Part shown: positions 17,920 to 25,244 of the stretch, piece by piece
Numbering within the stretch: the first letter of the stretch is position 1
Layout: the number at the start of each line of letters is the position of its first letter
From: Syntrophobacterales bacterium
GTDB lineage: Bacteria > Desulfobacterota > Syntrophobacteria > Syntrophobacterales > Thermodesulforhabdaceae
Length of the DNA stretch: 64,000 nt
NCBI GenBank assembly: GCA_026417655.1
Contig: JAOACS010000020.1
Span: forward strand, 42,648 to 106,647
Direction: 5' to 3'
Translations under genes and position numbers: made by a program
The notes under the pieces: model-generated
Database searches by the model: none
What the model was told of the DNA's origin: nothing
Seen by the model: the letters and a program-made list of their open reading frames with translations, nothing else

Positions 17920-18408
17920 CTACTGAACCAAAAATTCTGTAAAATAGATGTTAAGAACCCTACCGGTTCTTAATGAGGCATTAAGTTTTGTTACAAGCTC
18001 CCTTTTAAGGGCATTTTTACCAGGCAAGGTAGAAATATCATCAAATTCTTTACTGGACAATATAGTCAAAATAATGTCACGAATTCTTGGAGTTTCCTTT
18101 GAGATTTCTTCCAATACCTTCTGATTATCCAATTCAAGCTGCATCGTTACCTTAAGATAACGTTTACCTCCCGGATCAGCAAGATTAACAATAAATGTTT
18201 CCATACTGTGGAGAATCACCTTATCGGCGGGTTTCTTTTCCGGCTCAGGCTTAGCTCCACTCTCCTCGGTTTGCTTCTTTTTGAAAAACTTCGTGTAAGC
18301 GAAAAAGCCTCCCCCTCCTAAAGCGATTAACCCAACCAAAAGTATAATTATTAGTTTTACCTTCGACGACTTTTTCGGCTGTTCCTTTTTCTCTTCAGGT
18401 TCTGCCAT
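17920..18408 (-). CDS. fliL: Stator-associated protein FliL
   Basis: Inner-membrane protein that rings the stator. A Lys-rich cytoplasmic tail (EEKKEQPKKSSKVK), one membrane helix (about 20-42, IIILLVGLIALGGGGFFAYT) and a periplasmic FliL domain are seen; the domain shows YLKVTMQLELDNQKVLEEIS, RDIILTILSSKEFDDIST and the ending VLNIYFTEFLVQ. 162 residues. GGAGGAAGGA precedes the ATG. It lies between motA and fliM, so it is expressed with its stator partner. Confidence 0.96.
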   Translation of the reverse strand: MAEPEEKKEQPKKSSKVKLIIILLVGLIALGGGGFFAYTKFFKKKQTEESGAKPEPEKKPADKVILHSMETFIVNLADPGGKRYLKVTMQLELDNQKVLEEISKETPRIRDIILTILSSKEFDDISTLPGKNALKRELVTKLNASLRTGRVLNIYFTEFLVQ

Positions 18409-18430
18409 TAGTTCCTTCCTCCTTTGTCAC

Positions 18431-19195
18431 CTATTTAAAGCGACTAAACCTCTTACTAGTTGGAGCAAAAACATGGAGTTTTTGCTCAAGGATCCTAGGA
18501 TTTTCACCCATTGCAATAGAAATTACTCCCACTATAATCATTTCCTTTATAAGTGTTTCCTCTTTACTTCTGGCCCTCAACTTTCCCGCTATAGGAAGAC
18601 ATATAAGGTTTGCACCAACCGCTCCATAGAAGGTTGTAATTAGCGCTACCGCCATTGCTGGGCCTATTGTAGAGGGATCAGAAATAGTCCTTAACATCTG
18701 CACAAGTCCTATAAGGGTTCCAATCATTCCCATAGCTGGGAAGAAGGTGCCCATGGTTTCAAGTATTTCAGCACCCGCCTGATGTCTTTCGTGAAGATAG
18801 TCTATTTCTTTTTCGAGAATTTCTTTAATCGAATCTGGTTCCATTCCGTCAATAGCCATTTGAAGAGCCTTAGCTAAAAACTCGTCCTTTAGATCGTATA
18901 AATCCTCCTCTAAAGCTAGAATACCTTCCTTCCTAGCCTTATTGGAAAAATCTATAAGGAGATTAAATACATGTTCGTAACTCCATGCCTTCACGAAAAA
19001 GGCATTCTTAACCACCTTAGCCATACCTATAAACTCACTCAGAGAATGACGAATGAGAGTTATACCAAGAGTTCCTCCAAGCACTATCATTGCAGCAGGG
19101 ATGTTAAAAAAGATGCCAATTCCTCCTCCAAAAGCAATCGCTGCAATAACAAGGGAAAACCCTACGATAATTCCAATAAAAGTTGCCACATCCAT
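18431..19195 (-). CDS. motA: Flagellar stator protein MotA (PomA-like)
   Basis: Four-helix stator ion-channel subunit of 254 residues, closer in length to Na+-type PomA than to E. coli MotA (295). Helix 3 has GTFFPAMGMIGTLIGLVQML and helix 4 has GPAMAVALITTFYGAVGANL. Thr160, Thr187 and Thr188 fall where PomA has its ion-selectivity threonines (Thr158, Thr185, Thr186), which hints at Na+ coupling (inference from memory, not alignment). The cytoplasmic loop has LALEEDLYDLKDEFLAKALQ. It is the first gene of the flagellar run; a weak promoter may lie in 19200-19290, and the partner motB genes are at 1354-2923. Confidence 0.94.
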   Translation of the reverse strand: MDVATFIGIIVGFSLVIAAIAFGGGIGIFFNIPAAMIVLGGTLGITLIRHSLSEFIGMAKVVKNAFFVKAWSYEHVFNLLIDFSNKARKEGILALEEDLYDLKDEFLAKALQMAIDGMEPDSIKEILEKEIDYLHERHQAGAEILETMGTFFPAMGMIGTLIGLVQMLRTISDPSTIGPAMAVALITTFYGAVGANLICLPIAGKLRARSKEETLIKEMIIVGVISIAMGENPRILEQKLHVFAPTSKRFSRFK

Positions 19196-19330
19196 AAGAA
19201 ATCCGCCCTAGAACTGAGAGGAAGAAAATCTATCGTTTCCAAAAAAATTTTTAAATCTTTAGTAGGCTATATGCAAGAGAAATAAAGGAATGCTTCGACA
19301 CGATAATATAAGCACCAGACAATATGAAAA

Positions 19331-19361
19331 GGGGGTCCAATCTCTTAGACCCCCTTTTTTT
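19331..19361. terminator. Rho-independent terminator, likely bidirectional
   Basis: A 7-bp stem GGGGGTC (19331-19337) / GACCCCC (19348-19354) with a 10-base loop, followed on the plus strand by seven T's (19355-19361) and preceded by AAAA on the other side, which gives TTTT on the minus strand. The porin gene ends just to the right at 19384, so the minus-strand reading terminates porin transcription before motA. Confidence 0.85.
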
Positions 19362-19383
19362 ACCCCGAATCTAGTTAGCTAAA

Positions 19384-20760
19384 TTAGAACTTCCAAAGAA
19401 GCTGGGCACCAATTTCGTAAATATTATCGTCCGTTGAAGATTTACTCAAGGCATCATCAGCTATTAAATAGGCGCCAACAAGTCTGAGCTCGAAACCTTT
19501 CGCAATCTGCTGGTCAATGTAGAGGTTAAGTTCATGTCCAATAGAGTCATCCTTGGTACCCTTTTCGTCAGCTATAACCTTCTTATATGTGCCAAGGTAG
19601 TAGTAATTCAGCGTAACCTTTGTGGTATCAAGGGCCTGCCATGTCCCGCCTACCCAGATAGTCCAAAGGTTCCTTGGAGCATCACCCATGTCATAGTCAC
19701 CGCGGTTGGAAACACCGCCACCCATCGCATAGGAACTTCCTTCATTCCAATAAGGCTGTCTCGCACCACCTACGTTATCATCGAGAGTTCCTATGCCTGC
19801 AATTTCAGACCAATAATGGGATCGTCCCACTGGATAAGCGAACTTATCACTTGCCACAAAGCCACCAAGATTTAAGGTAAAGGGCTTCATAAAGTAGCTA
19901 ATATTTCCTTCAATCAGCCATCCCTTGTAATCTTCATCACCTATCTTGTTATTCCTACTATCGGCTATATCGTAGCCTCCGAAGTTCTTAACGAAATTCA
20001 AGTAGGCAGCGAGCCAATCTAGTTTGTAATTGAGAGAAAATCCAAGATCCACAAGCTGATTGTCCTTTTTGTTAACTAAAGGCGTTCCGGAAATTGACTG
20101 ATTGCCAGCATAGGTTATGTAGTTGGGATATCCAAAGTCTGTATCATGACCATATTGATAGAACAAAACGCCCGCCAGTTTAAGTGGTCCTTCAGCATAG
20201 GAAAGCTCTATAAAGAAATCATCCATGTCGTTGAAATCATTTATTACATCCTGATTTAGAGCAGCAATGTAACCAAGACGGACTTTAACTGGATCAAGGG
20301 GGAAATTAAAAAGAGCCGCCGAAGCATCATCTTCAAAGATCCAGCCACTCAAAAGACTGAACCCCTGAACTCCTATCTGGGTTCTAACAGGGGTATTTGG
20401 GATTACGAAATCAATGTAAACGTTTTTCATCTCCAAATTAACAGCATCAGCGCCAACATCACCACTTCCATGACGACCAGCCATCCCAGAATAGGTCCTT
20501 TCAAAACCCCACATGGTATCAGCTTCCCACTTGGTTACGAGCTTGAGATTTTCACTACCGATGAAGTCGAAGAACATACGGATTCTCTGATCTATCCAGT
20601 TTGCAGTATCATCCTTATCGCTATTAGCATCTAGCATATTTTCCTTCGCCTGAATACGCCAACGATACATACCGCCGTATTTGAATTCTACGGCAAAACT
20701 TGGCGCTACCAAAGCCACCACTGCTAAGATAGCTATTAAGCTAACCAAATACCTACGCAT
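19384..20760 (-). CDS. Outer-membrane porin-like beta-barrel protein
   Basis: 458 residues with a clear Sec signal peptide (MRRYLVSLIAILAVVALVAPSFA, cleavage before VEFKYGG). The mature part alternates aromatic/polar beta-strand patterns (YGGMYRWRIQAKEN, IRMFFDFIGSENLKLVTKWE, TLNYYYLGTYKK) and ends in an aromatic C-terminal strand (EIGAQLLWKF), the outer-membrane insertion signal. It resembles large porins of Desulfobacterota that have no assigned substrate. Cys-free and Asp/Asn-rich loops fit an extracellular barrel. It is a single-gene unit with its own promoter (20915-20944) and terminator (19331-19361), and a strong AGGAGG site. A specific solute cannot be assigned. Confidence 0.8.
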   Translation of the reverse strand: MRRYLVSLIAILAVVALVAPSFAVEFKYGGMYRWRIQAKENMLDANSDKDDTANWIDQRIRMFFDFIGSENLKLVTKWEADTMWGFERTYSGMAGRHGSGDVGADAVNLEMKNVYIDFVIPNTPVRTQIGVQGFSLLSGWIFEDDASAALFNFPLDPVKVRLGYIAALNQDVINDFNDMDDFFIELSYAEGPLKLAGVLFYQYGHDTDFGYPNYITYAGNQSISGTPLVNKKDNQLVDLGFSLNYKLDWLAAYLNFVKNFGGYDIADSRNNKIGDEDYKGWLIEGNISYFMKPFTLNLGGFVASDKFAYPVGRSHYWSEIAGIGTLDDNVGGARQPYWNEGSSYAMGGGVSNRGDYDMGDAPRNLWTIWVGGTWQALDTTKVTLNYYYLGTYKKVIADEKGTKDDSIGHELNLYIDQQIAKGFELRLVGAYLIADDALSKSSTDDNIYEIGAQLLWKF

Positions 20761-20792
20761 CTCCCTTTCCTCCTCTTTTTACCGTTCAGCCC

Positions 20793-20809
20793 TTTCGCTT
20801 CTTGCGAAA
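20793..20809 (-). other. Stem-loop in porin mRNA leader
   Basis: TTTCGC (20793-20798) / GCGAAA (20804-20809) forms a 6-bp stem with a five-base loop, about 33 bases upstream of the porin start codon and inside the transcribed leader predicted from the promoter at 20915-20944. It has no T-tract, so it is not a terminator; it could stabilise the mRNA or bind a protein or small RNA. Function is not known. Confidence 0.45.
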
Positions 20810-20914
20810 CCTCCCTATTTACTTTACAAAATTTAGAAAAAACCTCAGTACTTCGCCCCTTTCACCCCCTTTCAACCCTATTAAAAAGACTTCTACTCTC
20901 TGAAAAACCAATCT

Positions 20915-20944
20915 TTTATATCTTGTAGCAACTTGGCCTGTCAA
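20915..20944 (-). promoter_or_regulatory. Sigma-70-like promoter of the porin gene
   Basis: On the minus strand: -35 TTGACA (20939-20944, perfect consensus), an 18-base spacer and -10 TATAAA (20915-20920). Transcription would start near 20908, giving a leader of about 150 bases before the porin ATG at 20760. The match is by eye. Confidence 0.7.
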
Positions 20945-21045
20945 TAAAATTTTTCCGGCTAGGAATTTTGAAAGATCTAGCATAATCTCAATAAATGTGG
21001 CACCCATAGGGCTGAATTCTTTAACAAGATTGAGAGGCTAATTCT

Positions 21046-22044
21046 ATGGCAAGTAGCGAAGTTTTGCTAAGGGTGAAGCAATTGAAAACATTCTTTTTTT
21101 CTGAGTTTGGAACCCTTAAGGCAGTAGATAACGTAAGTTTTGTACTACCAAAACAGAAAGTCTTAGCCCTAGTTGGGGAATCAGGCTGTGGAAAAAGTGT
21201 TACAGCCCTTTCCCTATTACGGCTTATTCCAAGTCCACCCGGTAAGATCGTTTCAGGAGAAGCTTGGTTTGAGGGCCTTGATATATTTGTTTTGTCAGAA
21301 TCCCAGCTTAACAACCTTCGTGGAAACAAAATAAGCATGGTATTTCAAGACCCTATGACCGCTTTGAACCCTGTCTTTACAATAGGAGATCAGATCGCCG
21401 AAGTTTTGTTAAAACACGGTAAAGCCAATAAGCGACAGGTCAAAACATGCGTTCTTGAGCTCCTAGAACAGGTAGGCATATCTTCTCCAGAACGAGTTTA
21501 TGAAAGCTACCCCCACCAGCTAAGCGGAGGAATGAGGCAAAGAGCCCTCATAGCTATGGCAATCTCTTGTCGTCCCCAAATCCTTATTGCCGATGAACCT
21601 ACTACGGCTCTAGATGTGACCATACAGGCTCTTATATTGCACCTCTTAAAGGAACTTCAGGAAAGAACAGGACTTTCCATTATTTTCATAACTCACGATC
21701 TTAGAGTGGTTGCAGAAATCGCCGATGAAGTTGCAGTAATGTATGCAGGAAAAATCGTGGAACATACCTCAGTAAAAGGCATCTTCGACAATCCCCTTCA
21801 TCCCTATACCAAGGCCCTAATGGACTCCATTCCAGGAATTACTCAGGCATCATCTAAAAAACTAAAGGCTATTCCTGGGTCTGTTCCCAGTCTTATTGAC
21901 TTACCAAGGGGATGCGCCTTTTCTCCTCGGTGTTCATATGCGTTGAAAAGATGCCCCTTCGAAGGACCTCCCCTTTTCCAGCTTTTAGATCATGAGGTGC
22001 GGTGTTGGCTGTACGAAAAAGATGCCCTCGCCTCGAACCCGTAA
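21046..22044 (+). CDS. Oligopeptide/dipeptide ABC transporter ATPase (OppD/DppD type)
   Basis: Cytosolic ATPase of a peptide/nickel-type importer. Walker A is LVGESGCGKSVTALSLL, the Q-loop VFQDPMTALNPVF, the signature LSGGMRQRALIA, Walker B ILIADEPTTALDVT and the H-loop ITHDLRVV. The C-terminal extension has the OppD-type HPYTKALMDSIP and four Cys (GCAFSPRCSYALKRC, later VRCWL), a motif that binds an Fe-S cluster in some characterised DppD proteins. 332 residues. It is followed at once by the partner ATPase. No permease or binding protein gene is adjacent in this window, so the substrate is unknown. Confidence 0.92.
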   Translation: MASSEVLLRVKQLKTFFFSEFGTLKAVDNVSFVLPKQKVLALVGESGCGKSVTALSLLRLIPSPPGKIVSGEAWFEGLDIFVLSESQLNNLRGNKISMVFQDPMTALNPVFTIGDQIAEVLLKHGKANKRQVKTCVLELLEQVGISSPERVYESYPHQLSGGMRQRALIAMAISCRPQILIADEPTTALDVTIQALILHLLKELQERTGLSIIFITHDLRVVAEIADEVAVMYAGKIVEHTSVKGIFDNPLHPYTKALMDSIPGITQASSKKLKAIPGSVPSLIDLPRGCAFSPRCSYALKRCPFEGPPLFQLLDHEVRCWLYEKDALASNP

Positions 22045-22057
22045 GGAGGAAGCATTG

Positions 22058-23026
22058 GTGAATCAAGACATTATAACAACTTATAGGCTATCAAAATCTT
22101 ACGAACTTTCAAAGGGGATCTTTTCAAAAAGAAGCTTTATACAGGCCGTAAATGACGTAAGTATTCGTATCAGGAAAGGAGAAATATGTGGTGTTGTAGG
22201 AGAGAGCGGATGCGGGAAATCGACTTTAGGACGCTTATTGCTTAGATTGGAGGAACCAACTTCCGGAAAAGTATTTTTCAATGGGGAGGACATTAGCACT
22301 TTCTCTAACACCTCCTTGAGGGCTTTTCGTAGAAAGACTCAAATTATCTTCCAAGATCCATATGCCTCTCTAAATCCGAGACAACCCGTAGGAAATGCCA
22401 TCGAGGAGGGTCTCCTCATCCACAACATTGGTACCCCCGTTGAACGGAAAGAGCTAGTTGACGAGATTTCGGAAATTGTTGGACTTAGCAAAGAGCAGCT
22501 TCAACTCTATCCTCATGAGCTCAGTGGAGGCCAGCGTCAGAGAGTATGTATTGCAAGAGCTTTGATTCTAAGGCCAGAGTTTGTTGTATGTGACGAACCA
22601 CTCTCAGCTCTTGACGTTTCAATCCAGGCACAGATTATAAATCTTCTTTTGGATCTTCAAGAACGGTATCAGCTCACTTACCTATTCATAAGCCATGATC
22701 TTTCCATTGTAAGGCACCTAGCGGACAGGATTATGGTAATGTATCTTGGATACGTTGTGGAGGAAGCTCCTAAAGAGGAGCTATTTTCAAACCCCCTTCA
22801 CCCATACACCCAAGTGCTTCTTAGCTCCATTCCCGTTCACCATCCCTCCCTTAGAAAGGGGGTTAAGTTTGTCTCTAAAGAACTACTCCGACATGGAGAA
22901 ATAGAACCTTCTAGGGGTTGCGTATTTGAACCCCGATGTCCCATTAAACAACAAAGATGCAAAAAAGATATTCCTGAACCTAGGGAGGTTTTCCCTTACC
23001 ACTATGTAAGATGCATAGCCATCTAG
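22058..23026 (+). CDS. Oligopeptide/dipeptide ABC transporter ATPase (OppF/DppF type)
   Basis: Second ATPase of the pair. Walker A is VVGESGCGKSTLGRLLLRLE, with IIFQDPYASLNPRQPV, LSGGQRQRVCIARAL, VVCDEPLSALDVS and ISHDLSIVRHLADRIMVMYL. The C-terminal extension again has Cys (SRGCVFEPRCPIKQQRCKK). I place the start at the GTG at 22058 because AAGGAGG (22043-22049) sits 8 bases before it and overlaps the stop of the first ATPase; a TTG at 22055 is also possible. An upstream ATG at 21992 would overlap the first gene by 53 bases and add unrelated residues. 322 residues. Confidence 0.9.
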   Translation: MNQDIITTYRLSKSYELSKGIFSKRSFIQAVNDVSIRIRKGEICGVVGESGCGKSTLGRLLLRLEEPTSGKVFFNGEDISTFSNTSLRAFRRKTQIIFQDPYASLNPRQPVGNAIEEGLLIHNIGTPVERKELVDEISEIVGLSKEQLQLYPHELSGGQRQRVCIARALILRPEFVVCDEPLSALDVSIQAQIINLLLDLQERYQLTYLFISHDLSIVRHLADRIMVMYLGYVVEEAPKEELFSNPLHPYTQVLLSSIPVHHPSLRKGVKFVSKELLRHGEIEPSRGCVFEPRCPIKQQRCKKDIPEPREVFPYHYVRCIAI

Positions 23027-23028
23027 GG

Positions 23029-23105
23029 TGGTGCGCCTGGGAGGATTCGAACCCCCGACCCGCGGATTAGAAGTCCGCTGCTCTGTCCACCTGAGCTACA
23101 GGCGC
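23029..23105 (-). tRNA. tRNA-Arg, anticodon TCT
   Basis: On the minus strand the sequence starts GCGCCTG and ends CAGGCGC-A-CCA, giving a full 7-bp acceptor stem, discriminator A and encoded CCA. The D arm (GCTCAGGTGGACAGAGC), anticodon stem GCGGA/TCCGC with loop CTTCTAA (anticodon TCT) and the T arm with GGTTCGAATCC are intact. It lies two bases beyond the stop codon of the second ABC ATPase, in the opposite direction. It decodes AGA, a frequent arginine codon in this AT-leaning genome. Confidence 0.97.
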
Positions 23106-23219
23106 TTTATGAGTAAAACTAATCGTAGGAAAAATCTAGAGTAAAGTCAAGTATAGAAGTTAAGCCAATCCCTTCCTAAAGACCCTGTTAGGTGGAAGTG
23201 ATGAAACCCTCTTTAAATC

Positions 23220-23870
23220 TTACTCCTTCCATCCCCACTTTCCTATTAGATCAACAAATCGGACCCCTCCTAGAAAGGACTTTTTTATCCCTTGAGGAAC
23301 CCTTTCAACAAGGACCAGATCCTGGGTTAGTTTGTCACCAACAGGTATAATGAGTCGGCCACCCATGGCGAGTTGATCAACAAGGGGTTGCGGTATGGAA
23401 GGAGCTGCAGCAGAAACGAGAATACCCTCAAAGGGAGCCTCTTCTGGCCATCCCAGAGTCCCATCCCCAATGCGGTAAAAGATGTTTTTATAACCGAGAG
23501 AATCAAGGCGTGCTCTAGCTTTTTCTGCTAGAAGAGGCAATCTCTCAATGGTAAAAACCTCTCTCACAATCTCCGCTAGAATAGCTGTCTGGTATCCAGA
23601 CCCCGTTCCTATCTCGAGAACCCTCTCTGGACCCTTTAATCTTAGGGACTCTGTCATGAGAGCCACAATATAGGGCTGAGATATGGTCTGTTTTTCTTCT
23701 ATAGCCAAAGGATGATCCTCATAGGCCTGAGACCTTAAAGGTTCGGGAACAAAAAGATGGCGAGGAACTCTTCTCATAGCCTCAAGAACAAGAGGATCCT
23801 TTATCCCCCGGCGAACTATTTGAAGCTCCACCATCCTTTCTCTAGCTTTTTCAAACTCATCCCCTTGCAT
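23220..23870 (-). CDS. pcm: Protein-L-isoaspartate O-methyltransferase
   Basis: Repair methyltransferase that methylates isoaspartyl residues in aged proteins, using S-adenosylmethionine. The SAM-binding glycine-rich motif is VLEIGTGSGYQTAILAE, preceded by the family substrate segment HPLAIEEKQTISQPYIVALM and followed by RLIIPVGDKLTQDLVLVER. 216 residues, normal for bacterial Pcm. The start codon at 23870 lies 24 bases past the end of the KaiC-HTH-cupin regulator gene and on the same strand. Cytosolic. Confidence 0.95.
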   Translation of the reverse strand: MQGDEFEKARERMVELQIVRRGIKDPLVLEAMRRVPRHLFVPEPLRSQAYEDHPLAIEEKQTISQPYIVALMTESLRLKGPERVLEIGTGSGYQTAILAEIVREVFTIERLPLLAEKARARLDSLGYKNIFYRIGDGTLGWPEEAPFEGILVSAAAPSIPQPLVDQLAMGGRLIIPVGDKLTQDLVLVERVPQGIKKSFLGGVRFVDLIGKWGWKE

Positions 23871-23894
23871 TGCAGGTCCTTACCTGAGTGAGAA

Positions 23895-25184
23895 CTATTT
23901 AACCTTTATCCATAGAAGCTGTGCAGTCCCCTGCCCTACATTCTTCCACTGTGACGGTATTTCCGACGATAAAAATATAGTGTCCCCTCGAGACACTATT
24001 TGAACCCTTCCGCGCACCGTCATTTGGAGTTTTCCCCTCAAAACATAGCCAAGCTCTTCACCCTTGTGTATAAAAAAATGGGTATTTATAACCTTACCCT
24101 GAGGAATTTCAATAAGATAAGGCTCCGCCTTTGCACTTACGTCGAGAGGAATTAAACTATAGGCCTCAATGGATTCTTCTAAAAATTCACCAAGTTGAAT
24201 CTTTATACGCGACCTTTCTGGAAGGACGATCACATCCTGATCTGTCAAGGCTTTTCCAAAGAAGTAGCCTACACTCACACCTAGGATCTCCGCAATCTTA
24301 ATAAGAGCCGGAATGGAAGGGTAGATACGGTTACTTTCAAGCTGTGAAATAGTACTGGGCGTGACACCAATCATCTGAGCAAGCTCCTTTTGGCTAATCC
24401 CTCGCCTTTTCCTAATCTCGCTTATCCTTGTGCCAAGGTCTATTTTTTGGGTGCCGAGAGTCTTTGTGAGACGAACATACCCATTTTCTATCATAAAATA
24501 GATTGGCCTATTGAGAAGCTCAGGGGATCTATCTTCGGCCTTTAAAACCGTAAGAATCATCTTATCGCTTTTAGATGTAAGCTCAATGGCAACCTGAGTG
24601 ATATGATTAAGCCTAGATTTAAGCCTTTCCGAATGGGCTAATTTATCAACAATCCAATAGGCAACAGTATTAAGCTCATAGAGTCTCGGACAGGCATGGC
24701 CGTAGAACTTTAAAACCTTTTCTTCGTCCCCCCAGAGATCTTGCATCCCTGTAAGGGAATCAAAAACGAAGCGAGTATCGGTTAAGAAATCCTTCTGAAG
24801 AGACGTTATCACCTGAAAAAGCTCTTCTATCGACCAGGGATTTTCCAACTTAATTATGCGACAGGAGTGGTTGTTATCCTCTTCGTAAAAATGTTCAAAA
24901 ATCTCCGCCCTTTCCCCCTTTCCATTGGTAAAGCAATCGACAACAATAAAACCTTCACTTTCTACATAATGCCTCAAGCGGGTTATTAAATTCCGGGGAG
25001 AGCGATCAAAGCTAATATATACAATGGGTTTATTCATTTCGAGGGATGTCTGAAGAAAATTTTCAACAAACACCCCCGCAAGCATCCCCACTTCATCATA
25101 CCATATTACATTGTCTCCAATGTAGAGCCCCCCAAGGAGTCGATCAAGATCACCCACTCCTGAGGATACCTTTCGCCTTTCCAT
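23895..25184 (-). CDS. KaiC-like (P-loop lost) / HTH / cupin three-domain regulator
   Basis: 429 residues in three parts. Residues 1-240 look like a KaiC/RecA-type domain: the entry GVGDLDRLLGGL is the typical KaiC start, but the P-loop position reads GDNVIWYDEVGMLAGVF with no GKT/S, so ATP binding is probably lost; the Walker B-like FVFDSLTGM is kept. Residues ~252-308 are an Xre/HTH_3 domain (ISEIRKRRGISQKELAQMIG). Residues ~355-427 are a cupin (THFFIHKGEELGYVLRGKLQ). HTH-cupin regulators usually sense a small ligand; the KaiC-like part may provide oligomerisation. It follows the AOR gene across a terminator, so regulation of AOR or its aldehyde is a reasonable guess, not shown. Confidence 0.75.
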   Translation of the reverse strand: MERRKVSSGVGDLDRLLGGLYIGDNVIWYDEVGMLAGVFVENFLQTSLEMNKPIVYISFDRSPRNLITRLRHYVESEGFIVVDCFTNGKGERAEIFEHFYEEDNNHSCRIIKLENPWSIEELFQVITSLQKDFLTDTRFVFDSLTGMQDLWGDEEKVLKFYGHACPRLYELNTVAYWIVDKLAHSERLKSRLNHITQVAIELTSKSDKMILTVLKAEDRSPELLNRPIYFMIENGYVRLTKTLGTQKIDLGTRISEIRKRRGISQKELAQMIGVTPSTISQLESNRIYPSIPALIKIAEILGVSVGYFFGKALTDQDVIVLPERSRIKIQLGEFLEESIEAYSLIPLDVSAKAEPYLIEIPQGKVINTHFFIHKGEELGYVLRGKLQMTVRGRVQIVSRGDTIFLSSEIPSQWKNVGQGTAQLLWIKVK

Positions 25185-25209
25185 TAAAAAAACCCCGATC
25201 GTCAGATTA

Positions 25210-25236
25210 AAAGTAGGGAGATATCCTCCCTACTTT
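25210..25236 (-). terminator. Terminator after AOR
   Basis: An 11-bp perfect stem (AAAGTAGGGAG at 25210-25220, CTCCCTACTTT at 25226-25236) with a five-base loop ATATC, followed on the minus strand by a short T-run (TTTT). It lies between the AOR stop and the regulator gene, so it should reduce transcription from the AOR operon into the regulator. Confidence 0.75.
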
Positions 25237-25244
25237 AGCATTAT

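Noticed and set aside
19200..19290. Possible sigma-54 or sigma-70 promoter upstream of motA
   Set aside because: No GG/GC sigma-54 pair; only a weak TTGCAT-N17-TAAAAA on the minus strand, too poor to list.
20819..21007. A 62-codon open frame on the minus strand upstream of the porin gene
   Set aside because: It covers the sigma-70-like promoter (-35 at 20939, -10 at 20915) and has no ribosome-binding site or recognisable domain; treated as leader DNA.
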